Shown piece by piece: positions 41,206 to 49,321 of a stretch of 64,000 bases of DNA. How positions within the stretch are numbered: the stretch's first letter is position 1; every line of letters starts with the position of its first letter. The notes beneath the pieces were generated by a model. It was not told the DNA's origin, searched no databases, and worked only from the letters and a program-made list of their open reading frames with translations. The DNA comes from Kribbella flavida DSM 17836 (GTDB lineage: Bacteria > Actinomycetota > Actinomycetes > Propionibacteriales > Kribbellaceae): positions 3,844,001-3,908,000 of the forward strand of contig NC_013729.1 in the NCBI RefSeq assembly GCF_000024345.1, given 5' to 3'. The position numbers and the translations under genes are program-made.

Positions 41206-43101
41206 GTGAGCATGGAAATGACCGCGTGGACCTCGCTGTACCACGCGATGCACGCCCAGGACGAGAAGCGGCCCTTCTCCAAGGAGACGCTCCGGCGCAT
41301 CCTCGCCTTCGCCCGGCCGCACAAGTCGCAGCTGATCGCGTTCCTCGCGCTCAGCGTCGTGGCGGCGGTGCTCGCGGTCGCCACGCCGGTGCTGGCCGGT
41401 GAGGTGGTCAACGCGATCGTCGACGGCAACGCCGTGAGCACGGTGCTGTGGCTGGCCGGGCTGATCGCGCTGATCGCGGTCGCCGAGGCGGGCATCGGCC
41501 TGTTCACCCGCTGGCTGTCGGCGCGGATCGGTGAGGGGCTGATCCTCGACCTGCGCACGGCGGTGTTCGACCACATCCAGAAGATGCCGATCGCCTTCTT
41601 CACCCGGACCAGGACCGGCGCGCTGGTGTCCCGGCTGAACAACGACGTCATCGGCGCGCAGCGCGCGTTCAGCGACACCCTGTCCGGGGTCGTGAGCAAC
41701 CTGGTCATGCTGGTGCTCACGCTCGTGGTGATGCTGCGCGTGTCCTGGCAGATCACGCTGCTCGCGCTCGTGCTGCTGCCGGTGTTCGTGATCCCGGCCC
41801 GCCGGATGGGCAACAAACTGGCCGCCCTGGAACGCGAGGCGGCGAACTACAACGCCACCATGAGCACCCAGATGACCGAGCGGTTCTCCGCGCCGGGCGC
41901 GACGCTGGTCAAGCTGTTCGGCCGGCCGGTGCGCGAGTCGCGCGAGTTCGCCGTCCGGGCCGAGCGGGTGCGCGACATCGGCGTCCGGACCGCGATGGTG
42001 CAGTGGCTCTTCGTCACCTCGCTCACCTTGGTGTCGGCGCTCGCGCTGGCCGTCGTCTACGCGCTCGGCGGTTTCTACGCGCTGCGCGGTCAGCTGGACG
42101 CCGGCGCGGTCGTCTCGATGGCTCTGCTGCTCACCCGGCTGTACTCGCCGCTCACCGCGCTGGCCAGTGCCCGGCTCGAGGTGATGACCGCGCTGGTCAG
42201 CTTCGACCGGGTCTTCGAGGTGCTCGACCTCAAGCCGCTGATCCAGGACAAGCCGGACGCCCGCAGGGTGCCGGACGGCCCGGTCTCGGTCGAGTTCGAC
42301 GACGTCCGGTTCGCCTACCCGTCGGCCGACAAGGTGTCGCTGGCCTCCCTGGAAGAGGTCGCCAAGCTCGACACCCGGGGCGGCGAGGAGGTCCTCCACG
42401 GCGTGTCGTTCCGGGCCGAGCCCGGGCAGATGGTCGCTCTGGTCGGTTCGTCCGGCGCCGGCAAGTCGACCATCGCCCAGCTCATCCCCCGCCTGTACGA
42501 CGTGGACTCCGGCGCCGTCCGGCTGGCCGGCGTCGACGTCCGCGACGTGACGGCGGAGTCGCTGCGGGAAACCCTCGGCATGGTCACCCAGGACGGCCAC
42601 CTCTTCCACGACTCGATCCGGGAGAACCTGCTGCTCGCCCGTCCGGAAGCGACCGAGGAGGAGCTGTGGGACGCGCTCACCCGGGCCCGGCTGGGCGACC
42701 TCATCCGGTCGCTGCCGGACGAGCTGGACACCGTGGTCGGCGAGCGCGGCTACCGGCTGTCCGGCGGTGAGCGGCAACGGCTGACGATCGCCCGGCTGCT
42801 GCTGGCTCATCCGCGCGTGGTCATTCTCGACGAGGCGACCGCCGCGCTGGACTCGACCTCGGAGGCCGCGGTCCAGGCGGCGCTGGCCGAGGCGCTGGCG
42901 GGCCGGACCGCGGTCGTGATCGCGCACCGGTTGTCGACGATCCGGGCCGCGGACCAGATTCTCGTGATCGAGGCCGGCCGCATCGTCGAGCAGGGCACGC
43001 ACACCGAGCTGCTCGCCGCGGGCGGGCGGTACGAGGAGCTCTACCGGACTCAGTTCGACCAGCCGGCCGCGGAGCCGGAGGTGGTGCTCGGCGCGTCCTG
43101 A
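41206..43101 (+). CDS. ABC exporter half-transporter (ATP-binding and permease fused)
   Basis: A 631-residue MsbA-like exporter. Six membrane helices span about residues 40-330. The nucleotide-binding domain has Walker A VGSSGAGKSTIAQL, a full signature LSGGERQRLTIARLL and Walker B with catalytic Glu (VVILDEATAALD), so a homodimer with two working sites is likely. An insert of about 20 residues (KVSLASLEEVAKLDTRGGEE) sits just before Walker A. GTG 41206 was chosen for GGAG eight bases upstream; ATG 41212 is possible. Divergent TetR control is likely. Confidence 0.92.
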   Translation: MSMEMTAWTSLYHAMHAQDEKRPFSKETLRRILAFARPHKSQLIAFLALSVVAAVLAVATPVLAGEVVNAIVDGNAVSTVLWLAGLIALIAVAEAGIGLFTRWLSARIGEGLILDLRTAVFDHIQKMPIAFFTRTRTGALVSRLNNDVIGAQRAFSDTLSGVVSNLVMLVLTLVVMLRVSWQITLLALVLLPVFVIPARRMGNKLAALEREAANYNATMSTQMTERFSAPGATLVKLFGRPVRESREFAVRAERVRDIGVRTAMVQWLFVTSLTLVSALALAVVYALGGFYALRGQLDAGAVVSMALLLTRLYSPLTALASARLEVMTALVSFDRVFEVLDLKPLIQDKPDARRVPDGPVSVEFDDVRFAYPSADKVSLASLEEVAKLDTRGGEEVLHGVSFRAEPGQMVALVGSSGAGKSTIAQLIPRLYDVDSGAVRLAGVDVRDVTAESLRETLGMVTQDGHLFHDSIRENLLLARPEATEEELWDALTRARLGDLIRSLPDELDTVVGERGYRLSGGERQRLTIARLLLAHPRVVILDEATAALDSTSEAAVQAALAEALAGRTAVVIAHRLSTIRAADQILVIEAGRIVEQGTHTELLAAGGRYEELYRTQFDQPAAEPEVVLGAS

Positions 43102-43126
43102 GGTACATCGTCGAGCGAGGTCAGTC

Positions 43127-43154
43127 CCTCCGGTGCGCGGCCGCGCACCGGAGG
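43127..43154 (+). terminator. Terminator after ABC exporter
   Basis: A perfect 28-bp palindrome (CCTCCGGTGCGCGG and its complement, no spacer) lies 26 bp after the exporter stop codon and just before the helicase gene. Confidence 0.75.
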
Positions 43155-43179
43155 TGTTCCCGGATAGGAAGGTGCCGCT

Positions 43180-46065
43180 TTGGCAGCGGTGGTAGCGGGC
43201 GGGGTGTCGGCCGAGCTGACGGGGTACGCGGCGGTTTTCAGACCGGCCGACCCGCCGCGCGACGGGGTGGTCGCGTTCTGGGATCCGGAGCAAGGGCCGT
43301 TGCCGCTGGGGGTCGGTGAGCACGTCGACCTGGAGCTGGTGACGGCGGTCGACGGCCAAGTCGCGGCTCAGGTCGTCCGCGCGATCGAGCTGCCGGTGGG
43401 CGATGCGGTCGCCGTCCTCGGGCGGGCGCGGAAGAGCCCGGGCGCCCACCCCGCCGCGGCGTTCTGGGGCGGGGCCGCGCTCGTCGCCCTGCAACTGGTC
43501 GCGCGGGGGCGGCTCCTGCCGGGTGTGTCCCCCGCCGGCCACGACGCGTGGCGGGTCGGGCCGTTCGACCCCGCCGACGTCGACCGCGTCGTGCAGCTGG
43601 CCGAGGCAATGCCGCCTGAGGCCCGGGCGCTCCCGCTCGAACCAGCAGCCGCTTCGCCGGACCAGGGCGCGAACGGGTTCCGGTTGCCGGTCGCCGAGGA
43701 TCTGGTCCGGGCCTTCCTGGACGCGGTGGCCGACGGCATGCCCCGGTCTCCGGCCGCTGCCAAGGCGCACGGGACGGGCCTGTTCGCGGCGAAGGCGCCG
43801 CAGCCGGCGACGCGATTGCGTTCGTGGGCCGGCGAGGTGTCGGCCGGACTCGACACCGGCGTACGGATCTCGCTGCGGATCGATCTGCTGGACGCGAGCA
43901 CCGGCCGTCCGGCGGACGAGCAGCGGGCGGGCACCGGGCTCGATCAGGGGTTGGCGTTCCGTGCCGCAGTGCAGTTGCACAGCTTGAAGGACCCGACCGT
44001 GATGGCGGACGCCGCGGACGTGTGGGCTCGGGACGTCCCGGGTTTCGGGCCGCGGGCCCGGATCGACGCGACACTCGCGATCCGGCGCGCGGCGCGGGTG
44101 TGGGCACCGTTGCACCGGCTGCTCGACGCGGCGGTGCCGGACCGGATGGAGCTGGCCGACGAGGAGGTCGCCGACCTGCTCGCCACCGGTGCGCAGCGGC
44201 TCGCCGCGGCCGGCATCGACCTGCACTGGCCGCGCAGCCTCGGTCGCGCGCTCACCGCTCGCGCTGCGATCACCACCACGCCCGACACCGCTCCGTCGGA
44301 CCTGCCGGGCTTCTTCGGCGGCGGCGCCACGCTCGACTTCAGCTGGCAGGTGGCCCTCGGCAACGATCCGCTGACCGCGCAGGAGATGGACCAGCTGGCC
44401 GAGGCGACCCGCCCGGTGGTCCGGCTGCGCGACCAGTGGATGCTGGTCGATCCCGAGCTCGCCCGCAAGGCCCGGGAGCGCATCCTCAAGCCGGTCACCG
44501 CGATCGAAGCCCTCGGCGCCGCGCTCACCGGCACCGCCGAGATCGACGGCCGTCAGGTGGCCGTCACACCGACCAAGTGGCTGGACGAGCTGCGCGCGCG
44601 GATCGCCGATCCCGACCGCACCGACGAGCCGCTGGAGGCACCCGCCGCCCTGCAAGCCACCCTGCGCGACTACCAGCTGCGCGGCCTGCAGTGGCTGGTC
44701 CGGATGACCTCGCTCGGTCTCGGCGGCTGCCTCGCCGACGACATGGGCCTCGGCAAGACGATCACGCTGATCTCGTTGCACCTTCACCGCCAGACCGCCG
44801 AGCAGACGTCCGGCCCGACGCTCGTCGTCTGCCCCGCGTCCCTGCTCGGCAACTGGGAGCGCGAGGTGCACCGATTCGCCCCCGGTACGCCGGTCCGCCG
44901 GTTCCACGGCACCAGCCGGTCCCTGGACGGCGCCGACACCGGCTTCGTGCTCACGACGTACGGGACGTTGCGCCGGGACGCGAAGAAGCTGGCCGGGCAC
45001 CAGTGGGGGCTGCTGGTCGCCGACGAGGCGCAGCACGTCAAGAACCCGGCCTCCGGCACGGCCAAAGCGCTGCGGACCGTGCCCGCGCGGGCTCGCGTCG
45101 CGCTCACCGGCACCCCGGTCGAGAACAACCTGTCCGAGCTCTGGGCGATTCTCGACTGGACGACGCCGGGCCTGCTCGGCCGGCTCGGCACGTTCCGCAG
45201 CCGGTGGGCCATACCGATCGAGGCCGACAAGGACCAGGAGGTCGCCGAGCGGCTGGCCACGCTGGTGCGGCCGTTCCTGCTCCGCCGGCGCAAGTCCGAC
45301 CCGGGCATCGCGCCCGAACTGCCGCCGAAGACCGAGACCGACCAGGCCGTCTCCCTCACCCGCGAGCAGGCGGTCCTGTACGAGGCGACCGTGCGCGAGC
45401 TGATGGACGCCGTCCGGGCCAGCGACGCGATGGCCCGCCGCGGCCTGATCGTGAAGCTGCTGACCGGCCTCAAACAGATCTGCAACCACCCGGTCCAGTA
45501 CCTGAAAGAGCCCGCCGGCGCGAAGCTCACCGGCCGCTCCGGCAAGCTCGAACTGCTCGACGAACTGCTCGGCACGATCCTCGCCGAGGACGGCGCCGTG
45601 CTCGTGTTCACCCAGTACGTCGAGATGGCGCGGCTGCTCGAACGTCACCTGGCCGACCGGGGTGTCCCGACCCAGCTGTTGCACGGCGGAACGCCGGTCC
45701 GCAAGCGGGAGGAGATGGTCGAGCGGTTCCAGGCGGGCGAGATCCCGGTGTTCCTGCTGTCGCTCAAGGCCGCCGGCACCGGGCTGAACCTGACCCGGGC
45801 CGACCACGTCGTGCACTACGACCGCTGGTGGAACCCGGCGGTCGAGGACCAGGCCACCGACCGGGCGTACCGGATCGGCCAGATCCGGCCGGTCCAGGTC
45901 CACCGGTTGATTGCCGAGGGCACCATCGAGGACCGGATCGCGGCGATGCTGGCCGGCAAGCGAGCGCTCGCGGACTCGGTGCTCACCGCCGGCGAGGCCG
46001 CGCTCACCGAGCTGACCGACGCCGAGCTGGCCGATCTGGTCGAGCTGCGAGGTGGGGTGCGATGA
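43180..46065 (+). CDS. SNF2-family DEAD/DEAH-box helicase
   Basis: A 961-residue SWI2/SNF2 ATPase. The first 450 residues are the bacterial SNF2-associated region with no other recognisable enzyme domain. The motor follows: Walker A DDMGLGKTITL near residue 520, the DEAQ box LVADEAQHVKN near 613, TGTPVENNLSELW, then helicase C with LKAAGTGLNLTRADHVVHYD and IGQIRPVQVHRL. It should translocate on DNA or remodel nucleoprotein. The TTG start follows GGAAGG at seven bases. Its stop overlaps the SWIM protein start (ATGA), so the two are coupled. Confidence 0.93.
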   Translation: MAAVVAGGVSAELTGYAAVFRPADPPRDGVVAFWDPEQGPLPLGVGEHVDLELVTAVDGQVAAQVVRAIELPVGDAVAVLGRARKSPGAHPAAAFWGGAALVALQLVARGRLLPGVSPAGHDAWRVGPFDPADVDRVVQLAEAMPPEARALPLEPAAASPDQGANGFRLPVAEDLVRAFLDAVADGMPRSPAAAKAHGTGLFAAKAPQPATRLRSWAGEVSAGLDTGVRISLRIDLLDASTGRPADEQRAGTGLDQGLAFRAAVQLHSLKDPTVMADAADVWARDVPGFGPRARIDATLAIRRAARVWAPLHRLLDAAVPDRMELADEEVADLLATGAQRLAAAGIDLHWPRSLGRALTARAAITTTPDTAPSDLPGFFGGGATLDFSWQVALGNDPLTAQEMDQLAEATRPVVRLRDQWMLVDPELARKARERILKPVTAIEALGAALTGTAEIDGRQVAVTPTKWLDELRARIADPDRTDEPLEAPAALQATLRDYQLRGLQWLVRMTSLGLGGCLADDMGLGKTITLISLHLHRQTAEQTSGPTLVVCPASLLGNWEREVHRFAPGTPVRRFHGTSRSLDGADTGFVLTTYGTLRRDAKKLAGHQWGLLVADEAQHVKNPASGTAKALRTVPARARVALTGTPVENNLSELWAILDWTTPGLLGRLGTFRSRWAIPIEADKDQEVAERLATLVRPFLLRRRKSDPGIAPELPPKTETDQAVSLTREQAVLYEATVRELMDAVRASDAMARRGLIVKLLTGLKQICNHPVQYLKEPAGAKLTGRSGKLELLDELLGTILAEDGAVLVFTQYVEMARLLERHLADRGVPTQLLHGGTPVRKREEMVERFQAGEIPVFLLSLKAAGTGLNLTRADHVVHYDRWWNPAVEDQATDRAYRIGQIRPVQVHRLIAEGTIEDRIAAMLAGKRALADSVLTAGEAALTELTDAELADLVELRGGVR

Positions 46066-47357
46066 GCGACGCCAGAGGATTCGCGCCGTTCCCGGCGCAG
46101 CGTGGGCGTAGTACGCGAGGGCGGTCGTGGTGGGCCCAGGCCTGGGTGCAGGCGATGGAGGACACCTCGCTGGACTCCGACCAGCTGCGCAAGGGCCGCC
46201 GGTTCGCCAACTCCGGGCAGGTCGGCACGATCACGGTCAGCCCGGGTCGGATCGCGGCGAGCGTCGAGGCACCTGAGGACCGGTACGAGGCGGTGGTGCT
46301 GGTCGACCGGTTGAGCGACGACGAGTGGACGCGGTTCCTCGACCAGGTCGGGGCGCGCGCAGGTCACATCGCCGCGCTGCTCGACGGCGACATGCCGCAC
46401 GACCTGGTGACCGCGGCCGAGGATGCCGGCGTACCGCTGCTGCCCGGCATCGGTGACCTCGACCCGTCGTGCAGCTGCGACGCGTGGGAGCTGCCCTGCC
46501 AGCATGCCGCCGGGCTCTGCTACCAGGTCGCGTGGCTGCTCGACGACGACCCGTTCATCCTGCTGCTGATGCGTGGCCGGTCCCGTGAGGACCTGCTCGA
46601 CGACCTGCAGCGGCGGACGACCCAGATGACGGCCCAGGACGTGTCGGCCGAGGGTGCGACAACAGAGGGCGCGGCTGCTGGGGGTGCGACGGCTGATGCG
46701 GCCGGCGCGCTGTCGGCAGCGGGTGAGCTCGCCGCGGAGGTGTTCGTTGCTCCGGTCGCGTCGCTGCCGGAGCCGCCGGAGGTCCCGAGCCGGATCGGGA
46801 TCGACGAGCTGGTGGTGAGCGGCACGACGCCGCTGAGCGAGGTCTCCCTACCGCTGCTTGCGTTGGACGCTGCTCGCCGGGCGCGGGCCGAGCTCGGCGC
46901 TCTGCTGTCCGGTGCGCCGGTGCCGTGGGCCCTCGACGAGTGGCACGACGCCGTCCGCCTCGCCGCGGAGTATCCCGAGCTCCGGCCGCGACTGGTGGAC
47001 GCGACGGGACGGGCCGAAGAGCTCGGCGTCGGCGTCCAGGCGTGGAGGTACGGCGGCGCGCCGGGTCTCGATGTCCTGGAGCACCCGTGGATCCCGGAAG
47101 GCGGCGAGCTCGTGCGGGCCCGGGCGGAGCTGCAGGCGGCGGCCGACGAGCCGCTCGAGCTGGAGATCTCCGGCAACCAGCTCACCGCTGCCGCAGTACG
47201 CCGGCAGTTGCGGCTCGACCGGGTCGGTCGGTGGCATCCGTACCACCTCGTCGGCGACAGATGGCTGCCCGCCGGTCCCGCCGATCGCGACCCGACGGTT
47301 GCCTTCGCCACCGAACCGGCACTGGAGACCACGAGCCGGGATGCGAACGGCTCCTGA
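46062..47357 (+). CDS. SWIM zinc finger protein
   Basis: A 431-residue protein translated in overlap with the SNF2 helicase. The SWIM motif is SCSCDAWELPCQHAAG near residues 136-151 (C-x-C-x6-C-x-H), a zinc site thought to bind DNA or protein. The N-terminus FPAQRGRSTRGRSWWAQAWV is typical of actinobacterial SNF2-linked SWIM proteins. An Ala/Gly-rich linker near 195-225 separates it from a C-terminal part of unknown function. The pair is probably one DNA-transaction complex, perhaps repair, but no function is established. Confidence 0.9.
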   Translation: MSDARGFAPFPAQRGRSTRGRSWWAQAWVQAMEDTSLDSDQLRKGRRFANSGQVGTITVSPGRIAASVEAPEDRYEAVVLVDRLSDDEWTRFLDQVGARAGHIAALLDGDMPHDLVTAAEDAGVPLLPGIGDLDPSCSCDAWELPCQHAAGLCYQVAWLLDDDPFILLLMRGRSREDLLDDLQRRTTQMTAQDVSAEGATTEGAAAGGATADAAGALSAAGELAAEVFVAPVASLPEPPEVPSRIGIDELVVSGTTPLSEVSLPLLALDAARRARAELGALLSGAPVPWALDEWHDAVRLAAEYPELRPRLVDATGRAEELGVGVQAWRYGGAPGLDVLEHPWIPEGGELVRARAELQAAADEPLELEISGNQLTAAAVRRQLRLDRVGRWHPYHLVGDRWLPAGPADRDPTVAFATEPALETTSRDANGS

Positions 47358-47431
47358 AAACCCCGCGCTCGCGAGCAGGGGTGCGCGGTACGGTGACGCT
47401 CGGACCTCGATCAGGGCAAGGAGTTGGGTTG

Positions 47432-47554
47432 ATGACCGCGCCGTCGGCGGCTGCCGTGCGCAGCGTGCTGCCTTCCATCGACCCCCACTCCCCCTGCTCG
47501 AAAGGGTTCTTCGTTGTCCAGTTCCTGGTACCCCCGCGCCGAGACCGCCGCTGA
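47432..47554 (+). CDS. Possible 40-residue leader peptide overlapping a GNAT start
   Basis: An ATG eight bases after a strong AAGGAG opens a 40-codon frame (MTAPSAAAVRSVL start, FFVVQFLVPPRRDRR end). It runs past the TTG start of the acetyltransferase and stops 41 bases into it, in a different frame. Translation of this frame would cross the acetyltransferase start, so it could regulate it. I have no homology evidence for the peptide. Confidence 0.35.
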   Translation: MTAPSAAAVRSVLPSIDPHSPCSKGFFVVQFLVPPRRDRR

Positions 47555-48020
47555 CCTCGCGGCTGTCGAGGCGGTCAACCTGCGCGCTTTCGGCCGGCCC
47601 GACGAGGCGGCGATCGTCAGCCGCCTGCGGCGCGACCCCGTCGCCTGGCTGCCCGGTCTCTCGTACGTCGCCACCACGGCGACCGGCGAGGTCGTCGCGC
47701 ACGCCCTGCTGACCCGCTGCCACGTCGACGACGCGCCCGTGCTCGCCCTCGGTCCCTGCGCCGTACTGCCCGAGTACCAGCGCTCGGGTGCCGGAGGCGC
47801 CGTCGTCCGGGCGGTGCTCGACGCAGGCCGGGCCGCGGGCGAGCACACGGTCGTCGTGCTCGGGCACGCCGAGTACTACCCGCGCTTCGGCTTCCGGACC
47901 GCGACCACCTTCGGCATCCACAGCCAGTACGACGGTCCGTACTTCATGGCGCTCGGTCTGGTTCCGGACCGGCCACTCCCCCGCGGCACGATCCGATACC
48001 CCGCGGCCTGGCAGCAGTGA
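47514..48020 (+). CDS. GNAT family N-acetyltransferase (YhbS-like)
   Basis: A 168-residue acetyltransferase. The acetyl-CoA P-loop is in AVLPEYQRSGAGGAVVRAVL near residues 83-102, followed by the YhbS-type VVLGHAEYYPRFGFRTAT. The family acylates small molecules or proteins; the target is unknown. I chose TTG at 47514, with AAAGGG upstream; no ATG or GTG start fits the N-terminal fold. It is convergent with the 37-residue membrane peptide gene, nine bases away, and may or may not belong to the van locus. Confidence 0.82.
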   Translation: MSSSWYPRAETAADLAAVEAVNLRAFGRPDEAAIVSRLRRDPVAWLPGLSYVATTATGEVVAHALLTRCHVDDAPVLALGPCAVLPEYQRSGAGGAVVRAVLDAGRAAGEHTVVVLGHAEYYPRFGFRTATTFGIHSQYDGPYFMALGLVPDRPLPRGTIRYPAAWQQ

Positions 48021-48028
48021 GCGTGCCG

Positions 48029-48142
48029 TCAACGAGTCGCCGACTGACCAGCTAGGTCGGCGCGTCGCCGCCGTGCCCGGATGCGGAGCACGCGAATCAC
48101 GAACACGGCGGCGAGCACGAGCAGGCACACGGAGTAGATCAC
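48029..48142 (-). CDS. 37-residue single-pass membrane peptide in the van regulon
   Basis: A very short gene: a hydrophobic helix (VIYSVCLLVLAAVFVIRVL, residues 1-19) followed by a highly basic tail (RIRARRRRADLAGQ), so a membrane anchor with the tail probably in the cytoplasm. The sequence alone would be weak evidence, but it starts at exactly the position where vanH and vanY start relative to a shared 62-nt promoter-leader module. GTG 48142 is that position; a TTG four codons earlier (48154) is also conserved in all three leaders. Function unknown; a sensor, chaperone or drug-binding partner of VanS or VanY is possible. Confidence 0.65.
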   Translation of the reverse strand: MIYSVCLLVLAAVFVIRVLRIRARRRRADLAGQSATR

Positions 48143-48204
48143 GCTTGCAGTCAACGAGGCGCGATGTTGCCGGCGCGTATCCGGTTTTCCATACGCCGCC
48201 GATA
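48143..48204 (-). promoter_or_regulatory. Van promoter-leader module, copy for the small membrane peptide
   Basis: On the minus strand: TATCGGCGGCGTATGG (two boxes 11 bp apart), GATAC at the position of CATAC, then GGCAAC and TTGACTG, and finally the GTG start. Spacing matches the vanH and vanY copies base for base. The boxes are the likely VanR binding site. Confidence 0.75.
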
Positions 48205-48218
48205 GGCGACCGCAGGCA

Positions 48219-48280
48219 TATCGCCGGCATATCGAAAATCCCATACAGAGCGGCAACGACCCGCTGCGTTGACTGGAGGC
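48219..48280 (+). promoter_or_regulatory. Van promoter-leader module, vanH copy
   Basis: TATCGCCGGCATATCG is a direct repeat of TATCG with an 11-bp period, as expected for an OmpR-type regulator such as VanR. CATAC, GGCAAC and TTGACTG follow at fixed distances before the vanH ATG. The mirror-image copy for the small peptide begins 14 bp away. Confidence 0.75.
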
Positions 48281-49321
48281 ATGACCTCCAGCGAACCAGC
48301 ACCAGCGGTCCGCCGCACCCGATCGCTGGCATCCTGGCTCTCCTCGGCCGTACCCGGAACCGGCGTCACGGTCTACGGATGCGGGCCGGACGAGGCCGTC
48401 CTGTTCCGGCAACTGGCGCCTCGCTTCGGCGTCGCGCCGACGATCACCGAGGCGGCGGTGTCGGAGGCCACGGTGGAACTGGCGGCCGGAAACCGGTGCA
48501 TCAGTGTCGGCCACAAGACACCCATCACCCACCGGATCCTGGATGCGCTCAGCCAGGCCGGCGTGACCTACATCTCCACCAGAAGCATCGGCTACAACCA
48601 CCTCGACGTGACGTACGCCGAGAGCGTCGGCATCACCGTCGAGAACGTCGCGTACTCGCCGGACAGCGTGGCCGACTACACGCTGATGCTGATGCTGATG
48701 GCGGTGCGTCACGCCAAGTCCACCATCCGCCGGGCGGACGCCCACGACTACCGGTTGAACGACGTCCGCGGGAAAGAGCTGCGCGACCTGACCGTCGGGG
48801 TCGTCGGAACGGGACGCATCGGCGCCGCCGTGGTGGACAGGCTGCGCGGCTTCGGCTGCCTGGTCCTTGCCCACGACAACTGCCCGGGGGTCGCCGCGGA
48901 GTACGTACCTCTCGATGACCTGCTGCACCGCAGCGACATCGTCACGCTGCACACCCCGCTGACAGCCGAGACCCACCACCTCCTGCATCGGCAGCGGATC
49001 GAGCAGCTGAAGCAAGGCGCGTACGTCGTCAACACCGGACGCGGCGCGCTGCTCGACACCGAGGCGCTGCTGTCGGCCTTGGAAAGCGGCAGGTTGGGCG
49101 GCGCGGCCCTGGACGTGCTCGAAGGCGAAGAAGGAATCTTCTACGCCGACTGCAGCGGCCGCCGCATCGACCATGACCTGTTGCTGCGGCTGCAGCGCCT
49201 GCCCAACGTGCTGATCAGTCCGCACACCGCCTACTACACCGACCATGCCCTCAGTGACGCCGTGGAGAACTCCCTCGGCAACTGTGTGAAATTCCAGAGC
49301 AGAAAGCAGCAGTGGATATGA
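48281..49321 (+). CDS. vanH: D-lactate dehydrogenase VanH
   Basis: A 346-residue D-2-hydroxyacid dehydrogenase that reduces pyruvate to D-lactate for use by VanA. The NAD-binding motif is VGVVGTGRIGAAVVDRLRGF; active-site residues lie in NTGRGALLDTEAL (Arg) and LISPHTAYYTDHAL (His). The segment SVGHKTPITHRILDALSQAG is typical of VanH. ATG 48281 is the first of the van operon; an in-frame TTG at 48269 is also conserved in the leader. Its TGA overlaps the vanA ATG. Expression should be VanR-dependent. Confidence 0.96.
   Translation: MTSSEPAPAVRRTRSLASWLSSAVPGTGVTVYGCGPDEAVLFRQLAPRFGVAPTITEAAVSEATVELAAGNRCISVGHKTPITHRILDALSQAGVTYISTRSIGYNHLDVTYAESVGITVENVAYSPDSVADYTLMLMLMAVRHAKSTIRRADAHDYRLNDVRGKELRDLTVGVVGTGRIGAAVVDRLRGFGCLVLAHDNCPGVAAEYVPLDDLLHRSDIVTLHTPLTAETHHLLHRQRIEQLKQGAYVVNTGRGALLDTEALLSALESGRLGGAALDVLEGEEGIFYADCSGRRIDHDLLLRLQRLPNVLISPHTAYYTDHALSDAVENSLGNCVKFQSRKQQWI

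Noticed and set aside
41017..45903. A 1,628-codon open frame on the minus strand
   Set aside because: It lies antisense to a TetR spacer, an ABC exporter and the SNF2 helicase, all with clear domains. Its residues are Gln/Arg/His/Gly/Val-rich, the usual mirror of a GC-rich coding strand.
48269..48274. TTGACT before vanH as a -35 promoter box
   Set aside because: It lies only six bases before the ATG in vanH and at the same place in the other two copies, so no -10 could follow upstream of the gene.
48151..48369. A 72-codon minus-strand frame across the vanH start
   Set aside because: It is antisense to vanH and to its promoter module and has no protein-like composition.
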